64,000 nucleotides of DNA from Shewanella electrodiphila (GTDB lineage Bacteria > Pseudomonadota > Gammaproteobacteria > Enterobacterales > Shewanellaceae). Positions 9,155 to 18,362 of this stretch are shown here, in pieces. Made by a program: the position numbers and the translations under genes. The notes under the pieces were generated by a model that saw nothing but the letters and a program-made list of their open reading frames with translations, ran no database searches and was not told where the DNA came from. Within the stretch, counting starts at the first letter, position 1, and each line of letters begins with the position of its first letter. The stretch lies in assembly GCF_023283985.1 (NCBI RefSeq), contig NZ_JAKIKU010000008.1, forward strand, positions 1 through 64,000. Reading direction: 5' to 3'.

Positions 9155-11361
9155 GCTAAGTAGCGCCTCCATTGATGGTAAATAACCGGTAATACTAAAA
9201 CGTCAAATAGCCAAGCTAAGACAATGACCAGACAAGACAATAGACTCAGCTGGGCTATAGGGGAAAAATCTGAAGCCAAACCAATACCAAAACCCAATAC
9301 CAAAGTTAAACTAGTAAAACTAATCACTGGAATAATGGCAGCATATCTAGGCCAGAATGATTCAAACGAAGCGGCCTTATTAGGCTGCGGCAGTTTTAAT
9401 AACAGATGTAAGGTGTCATCTACAATAATCCCTAACATGATCCCCAATACAACAGCGCTACCAATACTGATATAGCCCCCCATTAGCTGCCAAGCAGCAA
9501 ACACCCAAAGTAATGGTAAAAAGTTAACGACTAATCCGATTGCTGCAAACATCATACTGCGCTTAATAATCCCTAAGATCATACTGAGGAGCACAAGTGC
9601 AATGGCAAATGACCACAACATATTTTTGGCATTATCAATGGATAAGTGAGCAAATAGCAGACTGCTACCTAACGCGTGGCTTACTCCAATATCAGTTTGA
9701 TTATCAATGAGCCACATTGATACACGCTGTTCAAAATCGATCATTTGCCTCGCCGTTAATGGCGCAAGATAAAGACTCACTAAACTTGATTGATAATCTG
9801 TGGAGATTTCTGCTTCAAGGCCAATTTGCTCCACTGAGTTTTGATTGATTACGCGCTGAAACTGGCTTTGGTTTAGACCTGCACTTTTTACCCAATCACC
9901 AATATGGCTGACTCTTTTTACTTCAGGTTGTTGCTTTAAAAAACGTGCAAACTGATATAAAAAAGCTAAATACTGTTTATCGTAAATTGCCTGTTCTTTA
10001 GTACTGATCTCGTAATGAATCAGATTTACACCATCAAAGTATTGCTGCATTTTCTGCTTTGATTGACTGAAAGGATTATCACTGGGGAAATAACTAAATG
10101 GGTCATCATTCAGCTCAAGCTTAGAAGCGCTTATCAGTGACAATATAGATATCACCGTGACTATAATTAACATTAACTTAGGGACTTTAGTGCTATTTTT
10201 CGCGATGGCTTCAACCGTTAACAATGCACTGTTAAATGGCTCGTTAACTGATTTATTTTGGGCTTTGCTGACAATAATAACCAAGACACTGTGACAAAGC
10301 AGATAATGACACACAACGGCAACCGACACTAAAACACCAAAACTTTGAATAGGTGGAGATGGACTAAAGCTTAATAAGGCAAACCCCAACATGGTTGTCA
10401 GCGTCGCATAAAACAAGGGTTGTTTATTGTGCTCAAAACTAAATTTAACAGGCTCTGCGATACCCTGTTTAATTCCCTGCTGCCACGCTAAATATAGGTG
10501 CGCAGAATACGCTAATGACAAGGTAATAATGATCACAGGAATAAAAGCACTAATCGCTGCAATAGTGAGATTTAACCACCCCGCAAGCCCAAGCGTGATG
10601 AATAAAGTGATGATGCAGTTTATTGCGATTGCCAATAACCAAACTCGTGTTCGAATAAATAACAACGCCATTAGTGCAATAATCAACAGCAAGCTAGGTG
10701 CAAACCAAGTTAAATCATGACGTAACACTTTAGCGTACTGCCAATTCAATGCTTGCTCTCCACTAAGGTATGTTTTCACTGAGTCACTGCTTTCAATCCT
10801 CTCACTGCTCCAAAAAACATTCGCCTTAGCTAATAAATTATCTATGGTTTTTTCTCGCCATAAAGTTGCATTAGGGTAATTATTTTTTTCTCGTTCACTG
10901 AATTGAATGCTCAACACAATGGCTGTGCCAGTTTCATTTATAACCAGTGGTAGCCTAGGATGTTTCTTGTAAGCGAGTAATTGAGAATACTGAAGTGAAG
11001 TATCAGCCTTATTTTGATGAGCGTTAGCACCAGTGTTTAAGTCAGCAATAAATGACCCATAACCACCAACACTTATAATCGTGCTATCAGCTTGTAACTG
11101 ATTGATAAAATTAATTAGCTCAGACTCTTGTTCTACTTGGCGCCAATCTTGTTGGCTCTCTAATAACAAAAGCAAACTATTGCGCTGTGCAAACCTTTGC
11201 TGCATTTTCTGCAGCGCAATAAACTGAGCATCATCATGAGAAAAATAGTCATTAAAGTTCACATCAAGGTTTATTCTAAGCATGCCTAATATGCTGACTA
11301 AAATCAGGATAAATACAGCCAGTCCTACCCATAATGGATATTTAAGCGTTCGATTGATCAT
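9151..11361 (-). CDS. MMPL/RND-superfamily exporter
   Basis: About 736 residues with the two-fold RND plan: a first transmembrane helix near the N-terminus, a large periplasmic loop, a block of five helices, then a second loop and a second six-helix block near the C-terminus. The single-gene form without a membrane fusion partner, and a charged Asp-Asp in the second repeat (GIIVDDTLH), fit the MMPL/HpnN-like group that moves lipids or hydrophobic products. ATG 11361 is preferred; TTG 11379 in frame is an alternative. It is the first gene of the unit and overlaps the diiron gene by 4 nt. Confidence 0.85.
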   Translation of the reverse strand: MINRTLKYPLWVGLAVFILILVSILGMLRINLDVNFNDYFSHDDAQFIALQKMQQRFAQRNSLLLLLESQQDWRQVEQESELINFINQLQADSTIISVGGYGSFIADLNTGANAHQNKADTSLQYSQLLAYKKHPRLPLVINETGTAIVLSIQFSEREKNNYPNATLWREKTIDNLLAKANVFWSSERIESSDSVKTYLSGEQALNWQYAKVLRHDLTWFAPSLLLIIALMALLFIRTRVWLLAIAINCIITLFITLGLAGWLNLTIAAISAFIPVIIITLSLAYSAHLYLAWQQGIKQGIAEPVKFSFEHNKQPLFYATLTTMLGFALLSFSPSPPIQSFGVLVSVAVVCHYLLCHSVLVIIVSKAQNKSVNEPFNSALLTVEAIAKNSTKVPKLMLIIVTVISILSLISASKLELNDDPFSYFPSDNPFSQSKQKMQQYFDGVNLIHYEISTKEQAIYDKQYLAFLYQFARFLKQQPEVKRVSHIGDWVKSAGLNQSQFQRVINQNSVEQIGLEAEISTDYQSSLVSLYLAPLTARQMIDFEQRVSMWLIDNQTDIGVSHALGSSLLFAHLSIDNAKNMLWSFAIALVLLSMILGIIKRSMMFAAIGLVVNFLPLLWVFAAWQLMGGYISIGSAVVLGIMLGIIVDDTLHLLLKLPQPNKAASFESFWPRYAAIIPVISFTSLTLVLGFGIGLASDFSPIAQLSLLSCLVIVLAWLFDVLVLPVIYHQWRRYLA

Positions 11362-11614
11362 TGATATTTGCCAGCTCAATAGCGAGTACCCAATGTGAAT
11401 ATGCGAGGTTATTTATAGTATTCAATCAATAAGACCTCTTTACGGTGATTTTCTATTCAATCAGACGTAAAAATTATCCTTTGTATTATATATATTCAAT
11501 TTATTGCTGTTTGAAATGGGTCCGTTCATCGTTCAAACATTAGCTGAACATTTGAGCCTTTTGCGGAATTCTTGGTCAAACAAGCTTAAATATTCACTTA
11601 AGCACAAAAAAAAG

Positions 11615-11643
11615 TTGACTCTAGACCGCAAAAAACGTTTAAT
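11615..11643 (+). promoter_or_regulatory. Promoter of tRNA-Phe
   Basis: -35 TTGACT (11615-11620) and -10 TTTAAT (11638-11643) with a 17-bp spacer, ending 10 nt before the tRNA, and a run of A residues upstream of the -35 box. Confidence 0.75.
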
Positions 11644-11653
11644 TGCGTCCGTC

Positions 11654-11729
11654 GCCCGAATAGCTCAGTCGGTAGAGCAGAGGATTGAAAATCCTCGTGT
11701 CCCTGGTTCGATTCCGGGTTCGGGCACCA
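11654..11729 (+). tRNA. pheT: tRNA-Phe (anticodon GAA)
   Basis: A complete 76-nt cloverleaf: acceptor GCCCGAA pairs with TTCGGGC, discriminator A and encoded CCA. The D arm holds AGCTCAGTCGG, the anticodon loop TTGAAAA has GAA at 11687-11689, and the T arm holds GGTTCGATTCC. It stands alone with its own promoter and terminator. Confidence 0.98.
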
Positions 11730-11763
11730 TATTTAGATTTGGTGGCTAACGCGACTAAATAAC

Positions 11764-11792
11764 AAAAAAGCCTCGCATTGCGAGGCTTTTTT
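11764..11792. terminator. Terminator after tRNA-Phe
   Basis: A perfect 13-bp stem (AAAAAAGCCTCGC with its complement) around an ATT loop, ending in six T. It can also end transcripts arriving from recJ on the other strand. Confidence 0.88.
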
Positions 11793-11861
11793 GTATCTGC
11801 GATTTAACGCCCTAACTCAGCGCAGGGTTAGCCAGCGCTGCCTGAGCTGTAGAAAGGATGT

Positions 11862-13586
11862 TTAAGCAGGCTCGATATAATCCACCAACATCTGCACCGT
11901 CTGATTACCTCTAAACTCATTCACATCCAGCTTATAGGCGACTCTTGCATGTTTAATCGTGGCATCTGGCCATATTGCTAAATCGACATTAAAAGCAATG
12001 GCATCCATCATCACAGAACCACAGTCTGTTTCGAGCACCAATTTAAGATGTTTCTCTCCAACAATTCTTTGCTGAATAACACTAAAGTAACCGTCAAATA
12101 ATGGCTCTTCAAATGACTGACCCCAAGGGCCTGACTCACGTAATAAGAAAGCCGTCTCAAGATTCATAAGTTCTGTTGGCAATTCACCATCCGATAAGAC
12201 TTCACCAGTTAATTGTTCTGGCTTTAGCATCTCTCTCACGGCTTTATCATAAGCGGCTTCAAATTCGGAAAACGCATCTGCTCGCAGGGATAACCCAGCA
12301 GCCATTGCATGGCCACCAAATTTAATGATCATCCCAGGGTGACGACTATTTATCAGCTCGAGTAAGTCGCGCATGTGTAAGCCTTTAATTGAACGCGCAG
12401 AGCCTTTTATTTCACCCTCGCCAGCATCAGCAAACGCAATCACAGGTCGGTGATATTTGTCCTTGATCCTTGAAGCTAAAATACCAATCACCCCTTGATG
12501 CCAATCATCTTGAAAAATCGCTAATCCCCAAGGCAATTTCGATTCATCTAAGGTCAATTTTTGTAAGCTTTTAAGTGCTTCTTGCTGCATTCCGGCTTCT
12601 AATTCACGGCGCTCGCCGTTTAAGCCATCAAGTTCATCAGCCATTCTGCGAGCTAGCATCATGTCTTCACATAATAAGGTTTCGACACCTAGAGCCATTT
12701 CATCAAGACGACCTGCAGCATTTAGTCTTGGGCCCACTGCAAAACCAAAATCTGAGGCGACTATTCGTTGTGGGCTGCGTTTAGCCACTTCTAACAAAGC
12801 TGTAATTCCCACTCGGCAGCGACCCGACTTTACGCGTTGCAGCCCCGCCTGAACTAAGATGCGGTTATTACTATCTAGGGACACAACATCAGCGACTGTA
12901 CCCAGCGCCACAATATCGAGTAAGCTGCCTAGGTTAGGCTCAGAAATTTGATGGGTTTGATACCAGTCACGCGATCTCAGCTCAGTTCTTAATGCTGACA
13001 TTAAGTAAAATGCGACTCCAACACCTGCAATCGATTTGCTGGCGAACTGACACCCATGTTGATTTGGATTCACAATCGCATCAGCATCAGGCAAACTTTT
13101 CCCAGGTAGGTGATGATCAGTCACCACCACTTGCATGCCCAGCTGTTTAGCAGCAGCAACGCCGTCAATTGATGAAATACCATTATCAACAGTAATAAGT
13201 AATTCTGCGCCTTTTGACTGGGCAACCGCGACAATTTCAGGACTTAATCCATAGCCATAATCAAAACGATTAGGAATTAAGTAATCAATCTTAGTTGCGC
13301 CCATCATACGCAGTGCTAATAAACATACACTCGTTGATGTCGCGCCATCAGCATCAAAGTCTCCCACGATTAATATCGATTTTTGCGCTGCTATGGCATC
13401 AGCGATAATGACTGCAGCTTCAGATAAGCCCATCATAGTTTCAGGTCTAAGTAGCTTAGATAAACTTAGCTCACAACCCGTTAAATCAACATTACGGCGA
13501 GCATAAAGCTGTTTTAATAAAGGATGGATAGTTGCAGGTAAATGACTGTCATCTACTTCAGCACGGCGGACAATTTTGTGAGCCAC
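11862..13586 (-). CDS. recJ: Single-stranded-DNA-specific exonuclease RecJ
   Basis: A 574-residue 5'-3' single-strand exonuclease of the DHH family used in recombination and mismatch repair. It shows the DHH motifs: GDFDADGATS near 80, VTDHHLPG near 160, and the DHHA1 motif GGHAMAAG near 420. The frame opens with GTG, preceded by AAGG at a normal distance. Length is normal. It follows dsbC and xerD on the same strand, the standard gammaproteobacterial order, but a hairpin terminator separates it from dsbC. Confidence 0.97.
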   Translation of the reverse strand: MAHKIVRRAEVDDSHLPATIHPLLKQLYARRNVDLTGCELSLSKLLRPETMMGLSEAAVIIADAIAAQKSILIVGDFDADGATSTSVCLLALRMMGATKIDYLIPNRFDYGYGLSPEIVAVAQSKGAELLITVDNGISSIDGVAAAKQLGMQVVVTDHHLPGKSLPDADAIVNPNQHGCQFASKSIAGVGVAFYLMSALRTELRSRDWYQTHQISEPNLGSLLDIVALGTVADVVSLDSNNRILVQAGLQRVKSGRCRVGITALLEVAKRSPQRIVASDFGFAVGPRLNAAGRLDEMALGVETLLCEDMMLARRMADELDGLNGERRELEAGMQQEALKSLQKLTLDESKLPWGLAIFQDDWHQGVIGILASRIKDKYHRPVIAFADAGEGEIKGSARSIKGLHMRDLLELINSRHPGMIIKFGGHAMAAGLSLRADAFSEFEAAYDKAVREMLKPEQLTGEVLSDGELPTELMNLETAFLLRESGPWGQSFEEPLFDGYFSVIQQRIVGEKHLKLVLETDCGSVMMDAIAFNVDLAIWPDATIKHARVAYKLDVNEFRGNQTVQMLVDYIEPA

Positions 13587-13631
13587 AAATAAACCTTATT
13601 TTTACTATAAAAATCGACAATTAAAGATTAC

Positions 13632-13662
13632 AAAAAAGGCGAGCCAATGGCTCACCTTTTAT
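13632..13662 (-). terminator. Terminator after dsbC
   Basis: Minus-strand stem AAAAGGTGAGCC / GGCTCGCCTTTT (one G-T type mismatch) with an ATT loop and a T run, 15 nt past the dsbC stop codon. Read-through would feed recJ. Confidence 0.75.
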
Positions 13663-13677
13663 TTAAAACAACCCAAA

Positions 13678-14406
13678 TTAAAGGTTAGTTTTAATTGTGT
13701 TCAATAATGCAGAAGGTGGTTGGTAACCTGGCACTAAAATACCATTTTCTAACACGATTGCTGGCGTACCATTAATACCAAATGCCTGACCTAAACGATA
13801 TTGTTCTTCAATGTTCGCATCGCAGCTTGCAGCTTTTACATTACCGCCAGTCTTAGCTTCGGTCATTGCTTTTAGTGGATCTGTTGCACACCAAACCGCT
13901 TTCATTTCTTCAGCATTTGCTGACGGAATACCAGCTCTTGGATACGCTAAATAACGAACCGTAATGCCTAAATCGTTATAGCCATCCATTTCTTGGTGCA
14001 ATTTACGGCAGTAACCACAATCCACATCAGTAAAAATAGTCACCACATGCTTTTCGTTCTTGGCTTTGTACACCAACATGTCGTCTTCAAATGGTTTTAG
14101 CATATCAATACGTGGGCCAGCTAATGCAGCTTCAGTTAAGTTTTGCATGCCATTTTTAAGGTCATACATGTTGCCATGAATCAGCTTAGTGCCATCCGGA
14201 GAAACATATAAAACACCACGATCGGTAAATGCTTGATACAGACCATCAATAGGTGATGATTGAATTTTCAAAACATTAACGCCAAGTACGTCTGACACTT
14301 GTTGTTTCAATTCAGTTTCATTGGGAATATCTGTTGCAGAAGCTGCCTGTAGCAGTGGGGCAACAGCTAGCGTTATCGCGAAAGAAAATGCTTTGGTTAA
14401 CTTCAT
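13678..14406 (-). CDS. dsbC: Thiol:disulfide interchange protein DsbC
   Basis: A 242-residue periplasmic disulfide isomerase. The signal peptide ends near Ala22-Ala25. An N-terminal dimerisation domain (about 28-85) precedes the thioredoxin fold, which carries the active site Cys-Gly-Tyr-Cys (near 130-133) and the cis-Pro loop GTPAIV (near 212). A second Cys pair (168 and 194 region) fits the structural disulfide of DsbC. It lies between xerD and recJ, a conserved gene order. Confidence 0.97.
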   Translation of the reverse strand: MKLTKAFSFAITLAVAPLLQAASATDIPNETELKQQVSDVLGVNVLKIQSSPIDGLYQAFTDRGVLYVSPDGTKLIHGNMYDLKNGMQNLTEAALAGPRIDMLKPFEDDMLVYKAKNEKHVVTIFTDVDCGYCRKLHQEMDGYNDLGITVRYLAYPRAGIPSANAEEMKAVWCATDPLKAMTEAKTGGNVKAASCDANIEEQYRLGQAFGINGTPAIVLENGILVPGYQPPSALLNTIKTNL

Positions 14407-14571
14407 TAATAAATCCTATTGGGTAAAACTGAATGTCTCAGCTAATACATAGACCTGATATTGTCGGCAAAAGTTACAGCGAATATATGACTAAAGCAAC
14501 CTTAAGTCCTTTATTGGTGACAACTGCCACCATATTTAACGTAACAAATCTTTATCGCGTGTTGTTGAACA

Positions 14572-15474
14572 CTAGCCTCTGGGATGATGCTGACTATGTA
14601 ATTGCTGCAATCGAGCTTTAGCCACATGAGTATATATCTGGGTCGTCGATAAATCGCTGTGGCCTAATAGTAACTGCACCACACGCAGATCTGCGCCATG
14701 ATTCAGCAGATGAGTCGCAAATGCATGGCGTAAAGTATGGGGCGATAAATGACTATTGATTCCGGCGCGAATAGCATAGAGTTTTATCCGATGCCAAAAC
14801 GTTTGCCGAGTCATCATTTGGCCACGTTTTGATGGAAACAATACATCACTTTGTTTATTGTTCAGCAATTCTGCTCGTGCTGCTAATAAGTATTGCTCGA
14901 CCTCGGTCACCGCTAACTCACCTAATGGCACTAAGCGTTCTTTACCGCCCTTACCCACGATTCTCACTAGTCCTTGGCGTAAACTGATTTGCTCAAGGGT
15001 TAGACTCACAAGTTCTGTCACTCGCAGTCCTGTTGCATAAAGTAATTCCAGCATCGCTTTGTCACGGCATTCAACGGCATCTTCTACATTGGGCTCATCC
15101 AGTAACGCATCGATTTGGCTTTCACTTAGCGCATCAGGTAACTGACGCGCAAGCTTTGGCGACTCAATTAAGCTCGTTGGATCCACATCAATGCTCTGTT
15201 TTACAATTAAGTAACCATAAAAACGTCTTAGACTACTAAGCAATCTTGCAGTGCTGGTTTTAGCAAAATTTTTCTCAACGCGATAAGCCAAATAGTCGCG
15301 GATGCTTGCTTGGTCCACATCAATTAAACAATGGCTTTGACTCAATACAAAACGCTCAAAGTGACGCAAATCTGTGCGATAAGATGCCAAGGTGTTATCG
15401 CTTAAGCCCTTTGTGGACCATAAGTCATCCAAAAAGGCGTCGATAATAGGGTCCGCTTGATATTTGTCTGTCAC
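14572..15474 (-). CDS. xerD: Site-specific tyrosine recombinase XerD
   Basis: A 300-residue tyrosine recombinase that, with XerC, resolves chromosome dimers at dif. The catalytic residues are in place: Arg in TGLRVTEL, Lys in GKGGKER, His-x-x-Arg in HTLRHAFATH, His in LLGHSDLSTT, and Tyr in YTHV. Start is GTG with AGGAAAA upstream. Its place before dsbC and recJ identifies it as the housekeeping xerD rather than a phage integrase. Confidence 0.97.
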   Translation of the reverse strand: MTDKYQADPIIDAFLDDLWSTKGLSDNTLASYRTDLRHFERFVLSQSHCLIDVDQASIRDYLAYRVEKNFAKTSTARLLSSLRRFYGYLIVKQSIDVDPTSLIESPKLARQLPDALSESQIDALLDEPNVEDAVECRDKAMLELLYATGLRVTELVSLTLEQISLRQGLVRIVGKGGKERLVPLGELAVTEVEQYLLAARAELLNNKQSDVLFPSKRGQMMTRQTFWHRIKLYAIRAGINSHLSPHTLRHAFATHLLNHGADLRVVQLLLGHSDLSTTQIYTHVAKARLQQLHSQHHPRG

Positions 15475-15489
15475 TGTTTTTCCTAAAAA

Positions 15490-15521
15490 AATGGCGTTAT
15501 TTCAATTGAAATAACGCCATT
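15490..15521. terminator. 32-nt perfect palindrome, terminator after brnQ
   Basis: A perfect 14-bp stem (AATGGCGTTATTTC with its complement) around AATT, ending in a T run when read on the minus strand. It lies between brnQ and xerD and should insulate xerD from brnQ transcription. Confidence 0.85.
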
Positions 15522-15575
15522 AGTGTAACTAAAATTAACTTGTTTTGACAAAGATTGCCAAGCAATGACTTTTGG

Positions 15576-16919
15576 TTAGCTCGCAGCTACCGCTTGATCT
15601 TTAGCTGGGACAAATAAACATGCCACGATTGCAATACCAACAGGTAATAACCAAGCCATGCCTTCACTATGAAGTGGCATAAAGCTTAAGAAATTAATCT
15701 CGAATCCAGCGGCTTTAAGACCATCAAAAATACCGAAGAACAACGCAACCGATAGCACTAGACGGTGTGAAAACTCTGGACGAGCAAAACGCTCAGTCAA
15801 GAAAGTAATCGCCACAAGTGCAATCGCCACAGGGTATATCGTCATCAATACAGGAATACTGATATTAATGAGCTGGGTTAAGCCAACGTTTGCAACGGTT
15901 GCACACACTAAGCTGAAAAAGATAACGAATGCTTTATATGAAATCTTTGGTAGCAACTCATTAAAATACTCAGAACATGCTGTGATTAAACCAACTGCTG
16001 TTGTTAAACAAGCAATGCTCACAACTGCAGCTAATAGTACCGTCCCCATAGTTCCGAACTCATGGGTCACATAGTTTGTGAGGATTTGACCGCCATTTTC
16101 AGCACCAGCGGCTATATCACCAGCCGTTGCGCCTAAATAGAATAGTGAAATATAAACAAAAGCTAGACCTGAAGCGGCGATAATCGCAGCACGAACAAGG
16201 TATCGAGTTTGCGCTTTAGATTCAGTAATACCTTTCTTACGAAGAATATCAATAATTAGCATACCGAAGATCACAGACGCTAATGTATCCATCGTGTTGT
16301 AACCTTCTAAAATACCTTTAGAAAGCGGACTATCAATATAATCACCAGTCGCAGCACCGATCGCAGCACTCGGAGTAACAATCACTGAAACAGCTAAACC
16401 AACCAACAAGAAAATAAGAATAGGGGTTAATACTTTACCAACGCTATCGAGCAATTTACCTGGGTATAGCGACAACACCATCGCCAAAGCAAAAAAGCCG
16501 ATAGTGTAAAACAACTGTGCTTGATTCAGCGCCAGCGCACCGATTTGAATCACAGCTTCTGCGTTATCTAAAAATGGGCGAGCGCCGATTTCAAACGCCA
16601 CTAACCCTGTACGAGGTGCGGCGAAAGCTGGGCCAATAATGATATAAATAGAAACCGCTAATGCAGTGGCAGCAAATGCTGGGAGCATTGCCATAACCTT
16701 ACCGTTTGCCTTAGCAACCGCGATAAGACCAGCAAGAGGTAAACCCACTGCAGTAACAAGGAAGCCTAACATTGCCAGCGTCATATTCTCGCCAGCTAAC
16801 ATACCTGCAAAAGGCGGGAAAATAAGGTTACCTGCACCTAAGAAAAATGCGAAAGTCATAAAGCCTAAGCCTAATGTATCGCCAATACTCATATTACTGT
16901 TTTGCACACAATGCCCCAT
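15576..16919 (-). CDS. brnQ: Branched-chain amino acid transporter BrnQ
   Basis: A 447-residue inner-membrane LIVCS-family carrier for Leu, Ile and Val, driven by sodium or proton. About twelve hydrophobic segments are visible, and the N-terminal FMTFAFFLGAGNLIFPP region is the family signature. ATG 16919 is used; ATG 16892 would begin closer to the E. coli protein, and neither has a strong ribosome site. A long leader with a stable hairpin lies upstream, so attenuation is possible. Confidence 0.93.
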   Translation of the reverse strand: MGHCVQNSNMSIGDTLGLGFMTFAFFLGAGNLIFPPFAGMLAGENMTLAMLGFLVTAVGLPLAGLIAVAKANGKVMAMLPAFAATALAVSIYIIIGPAFAAPRTGLVAFEIGARPFLDNAEAVIQIGALALNQAQLFYTIGFFALAMVLSLYPGKLLDSVGKVLTPILIFLLVGLAVSVIVTPSAAIGAATGDYIDSPLSKGILEGYNTMDTLASVIFGMLIIDILRKKGITESKAQTRYLVRAAIIAASGLAFVYISLFYLGATAGDIAAGAENGGQILTNYVTHEFGTMGTVLLAAVVSIACLTTAVGLITACSEYFNELLPKISYKAFVIFFSLVCATVANVGLTQLINISIPVLMTIYPVAIALVAITFLTERFARPEFSHRLVLSVALFFGIFDGLKAAGFEINFLSFMPLHSEGMAWLLPVGIAIVACLFVPAKDQAVAAS

Positions 16920-17395
16920 CTTGTTGTTTTGTTTTTTAACAAACTTAAGTGATTCAGTGCTAATTAGCTACTGCTAATCAAAACCCACCTGTAAGAATGT
17001 AAACTTAAAATTACACTTTATTTTATTAAAAACTACTCACAAATGGTTATTAAAAAGCCATATTCTCGTTTTTAGAACACTCATTTGTGAGTCGTATTTC
17101 TTTTTCTACCATTTAACTGCGTTTAGCGCCTTTAAACGGGTAGGAACTAATATCAAATAGCGTATAGATAAACAAGCGCAAAACCAGCACAAAGTAAAAT
17201 TAAACCTCATCTGAAAACAAGCTTAAAACCCATAAAACATTCTCGCTACAGTGCAACCACATAGCACAATCTCAGCAACATCAATGTAACGCTATTTAGG
17301 TGGGGTTATAAACTAAAAGCAGGTACCATAAACCTCTGTGTACAACACAGCCTAAAGACCAAGTTGCACTTAACCCTGAAACAGAATTAGACCCA
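16920..17395. promoter_or_regulatory. Divergent intergenic region with brnQ leader hairpin
   Basis: 476 bp without a recognised gene. An 11-bp perfect inverted repeat (ACTCACAAATG at 17035-17045, complement at 17082-17092) with a 36-nt loop lies in the brnQ leader. On the minus strand it is followed by AGTTTTT, as in a terminator. A 20-codon minus-strand frame (17050-17112) runs through it but has no ribosome site and no Leu/Ile/Val enrichment. The promoter of the rightward gene must also be here; I cannot fix it. Confidence 0.45.
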
Positions 17396-18271
17396 ATGCC
17401 ATTTACCTTTAAGCAATTTCACATTGATGATAGCCACTGCGGAATGCCCGTCAGTACCGACGGCGTAATATTAGGCGCATGGGCAAAACTATCAACGGAT
17501 AACACCAAAGGTCCATATCGAGTGTTAGATGTTGGAGCAGGAAGTGGCTTACTGTCTTTAATGCTCGCCCAGCGGTTACGTAATCCAAGTGCTGAAATAA
17601 TTGCAGTAGAACTCGATGAAGGTGCGGCGCAAGATTGCCAAAGCAACTTTAATCAGAGCCCATGGGCTTCACAGTTAACCGTTCAACACACGAGTATTCA
17701 GCGATATAGTCAAGAATTGCTCAAAGCAAATCTTCCTCTTTTTGAAACCATTATTTGTAACCCGCCCTATTTTGAAAATGGCCCACAGTCAGATGCCAAA
17801 CAACGCGCAACGGCAAGGCATACAGATACACTGAACTTTGAAACCTTGCTCACACAGGTTCAATTGCTGCTTGCAGAACATGGGACAGCAAGCTTTATCA
17901 TTCCAGTGCAAAGTGAAACAGGTTTTTTAGCTGCACTCGCCTGTTCTCAACTTGAAATATCAGACAAAACTCATATCAGCACTGTTGAAACTAAAGCGCC
18001 GAGTCGATTGCTATTGGCAATTAAGCATCAAGCCTGCTTAATTGAATCAACAGCCTCATCTGAAACAAAAGAACAATCTCAGGATCAATCTCAACCTCGA
18101 GCTCAAACTCGGGCTCAACCTCAATCTCAATCTCAATCTCGACATCAGGCACAAACTCAGGCTCGACCTCAATATGAGCCAATAACATCAAACTTAGTCA
18201 TTGCTGACGGTAAAGGTCAATATACTCAGGCAATGATCCAGCTTTGCCGTGACTTTTATTTGAAACTTTAA
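17396..18271 (+). CDS. trmN6: tRNA1(Val) adenine-37 N6-methyltransferase TrmN6 (YfiC) with Gln-rich insert
   Basis: A 291-residue class I SAM methyltransferase that forms m6A37 in tRNA1(Val). The SAM loop DVGAGSG is near 45-51 and the amino-methyltransferase motif NPPY at 122-125. E. coli YfiC is about 245 residues; the excess here is a low-complexity insert (about 218-258) rich in Gln, Ser, Arg and Ala dipeptides, placed just before the C-terminal strand. The core motifs are intact, so the enzyme is probably active. It precedes srmB by 91 nt on the same strand; in E. coli the two are neighbours but divergent. Confidence 0.9.
   Translation: MPFTFKQFHIDDSHCGMPVSTDGVILGAWAKLSTDNTKGPYRVLDVGAGSGLLSLMLAQRLRNPSAEIIAVELDEGAAQDCQSNFNQSPWASQLTVQHTSIQRYSQELLKANLPLFETIICNPPYFENGPQSDAKQRATARHTDTLNFETLLTQVQLLLAEHGTASFIIPVQSETGFLAALACSQLEISDKTHISTVETKAPSRLLLAIKHQACLIESTASSETKEQSQDQSQPRAQTRAQPQSQSQSRHQAQTQARPQYEPITSNLVIADGKGQYTQAMIQLCRDFYLKL
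18070..18172 (+). repeat. Imperfect 6-nt repeat tract inside trmN6
   Basis: A run of hexamers of the type CAATCT, CAACCT, CGAGCT, CAAACT and CAGGCT encodes alternating Gln-Ser, Gln-Pro, Arg-Ala and Gln-Thr pairs. All units are multiples of three, so gain or loss keeps the frame. Confidence 0.8.
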
Positions 18272-18362
18272 GGTTTAATCTGCTTTTGGCTGATTAGTCT
18301 CTCGCTGAGATTAACAACTTAGGTTATAATGTCTGGCTATCAATCAGTGAGACCCAAAGCGC

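Noticed and set aside
11380..11729. tRNA-Phe as integration site of a genomic island carrying the KAS III/diiron/RND unit
   Set aside because: The unit lies on the 5' side of the tRNA, there is no integrase and no repeated tRNA 3' end visible; flanking genes are core.
11504..11749. 81-codon plus-strand open frame
   Set aside because: It runs through the tRNA-Phe gene and its promoter; composition is not protein-like.
14433..14621. 62-codon plus-strand frame between dsbC and xerD
   Set aside because: It overlaps the end of xerD, has no ribosome site and no protein-like pattern.
14572..15474. Phage-type integrase
   Set aside because: Length, motifs and the xerD-dsbC-recJ order identify the housekeeping recombinase.
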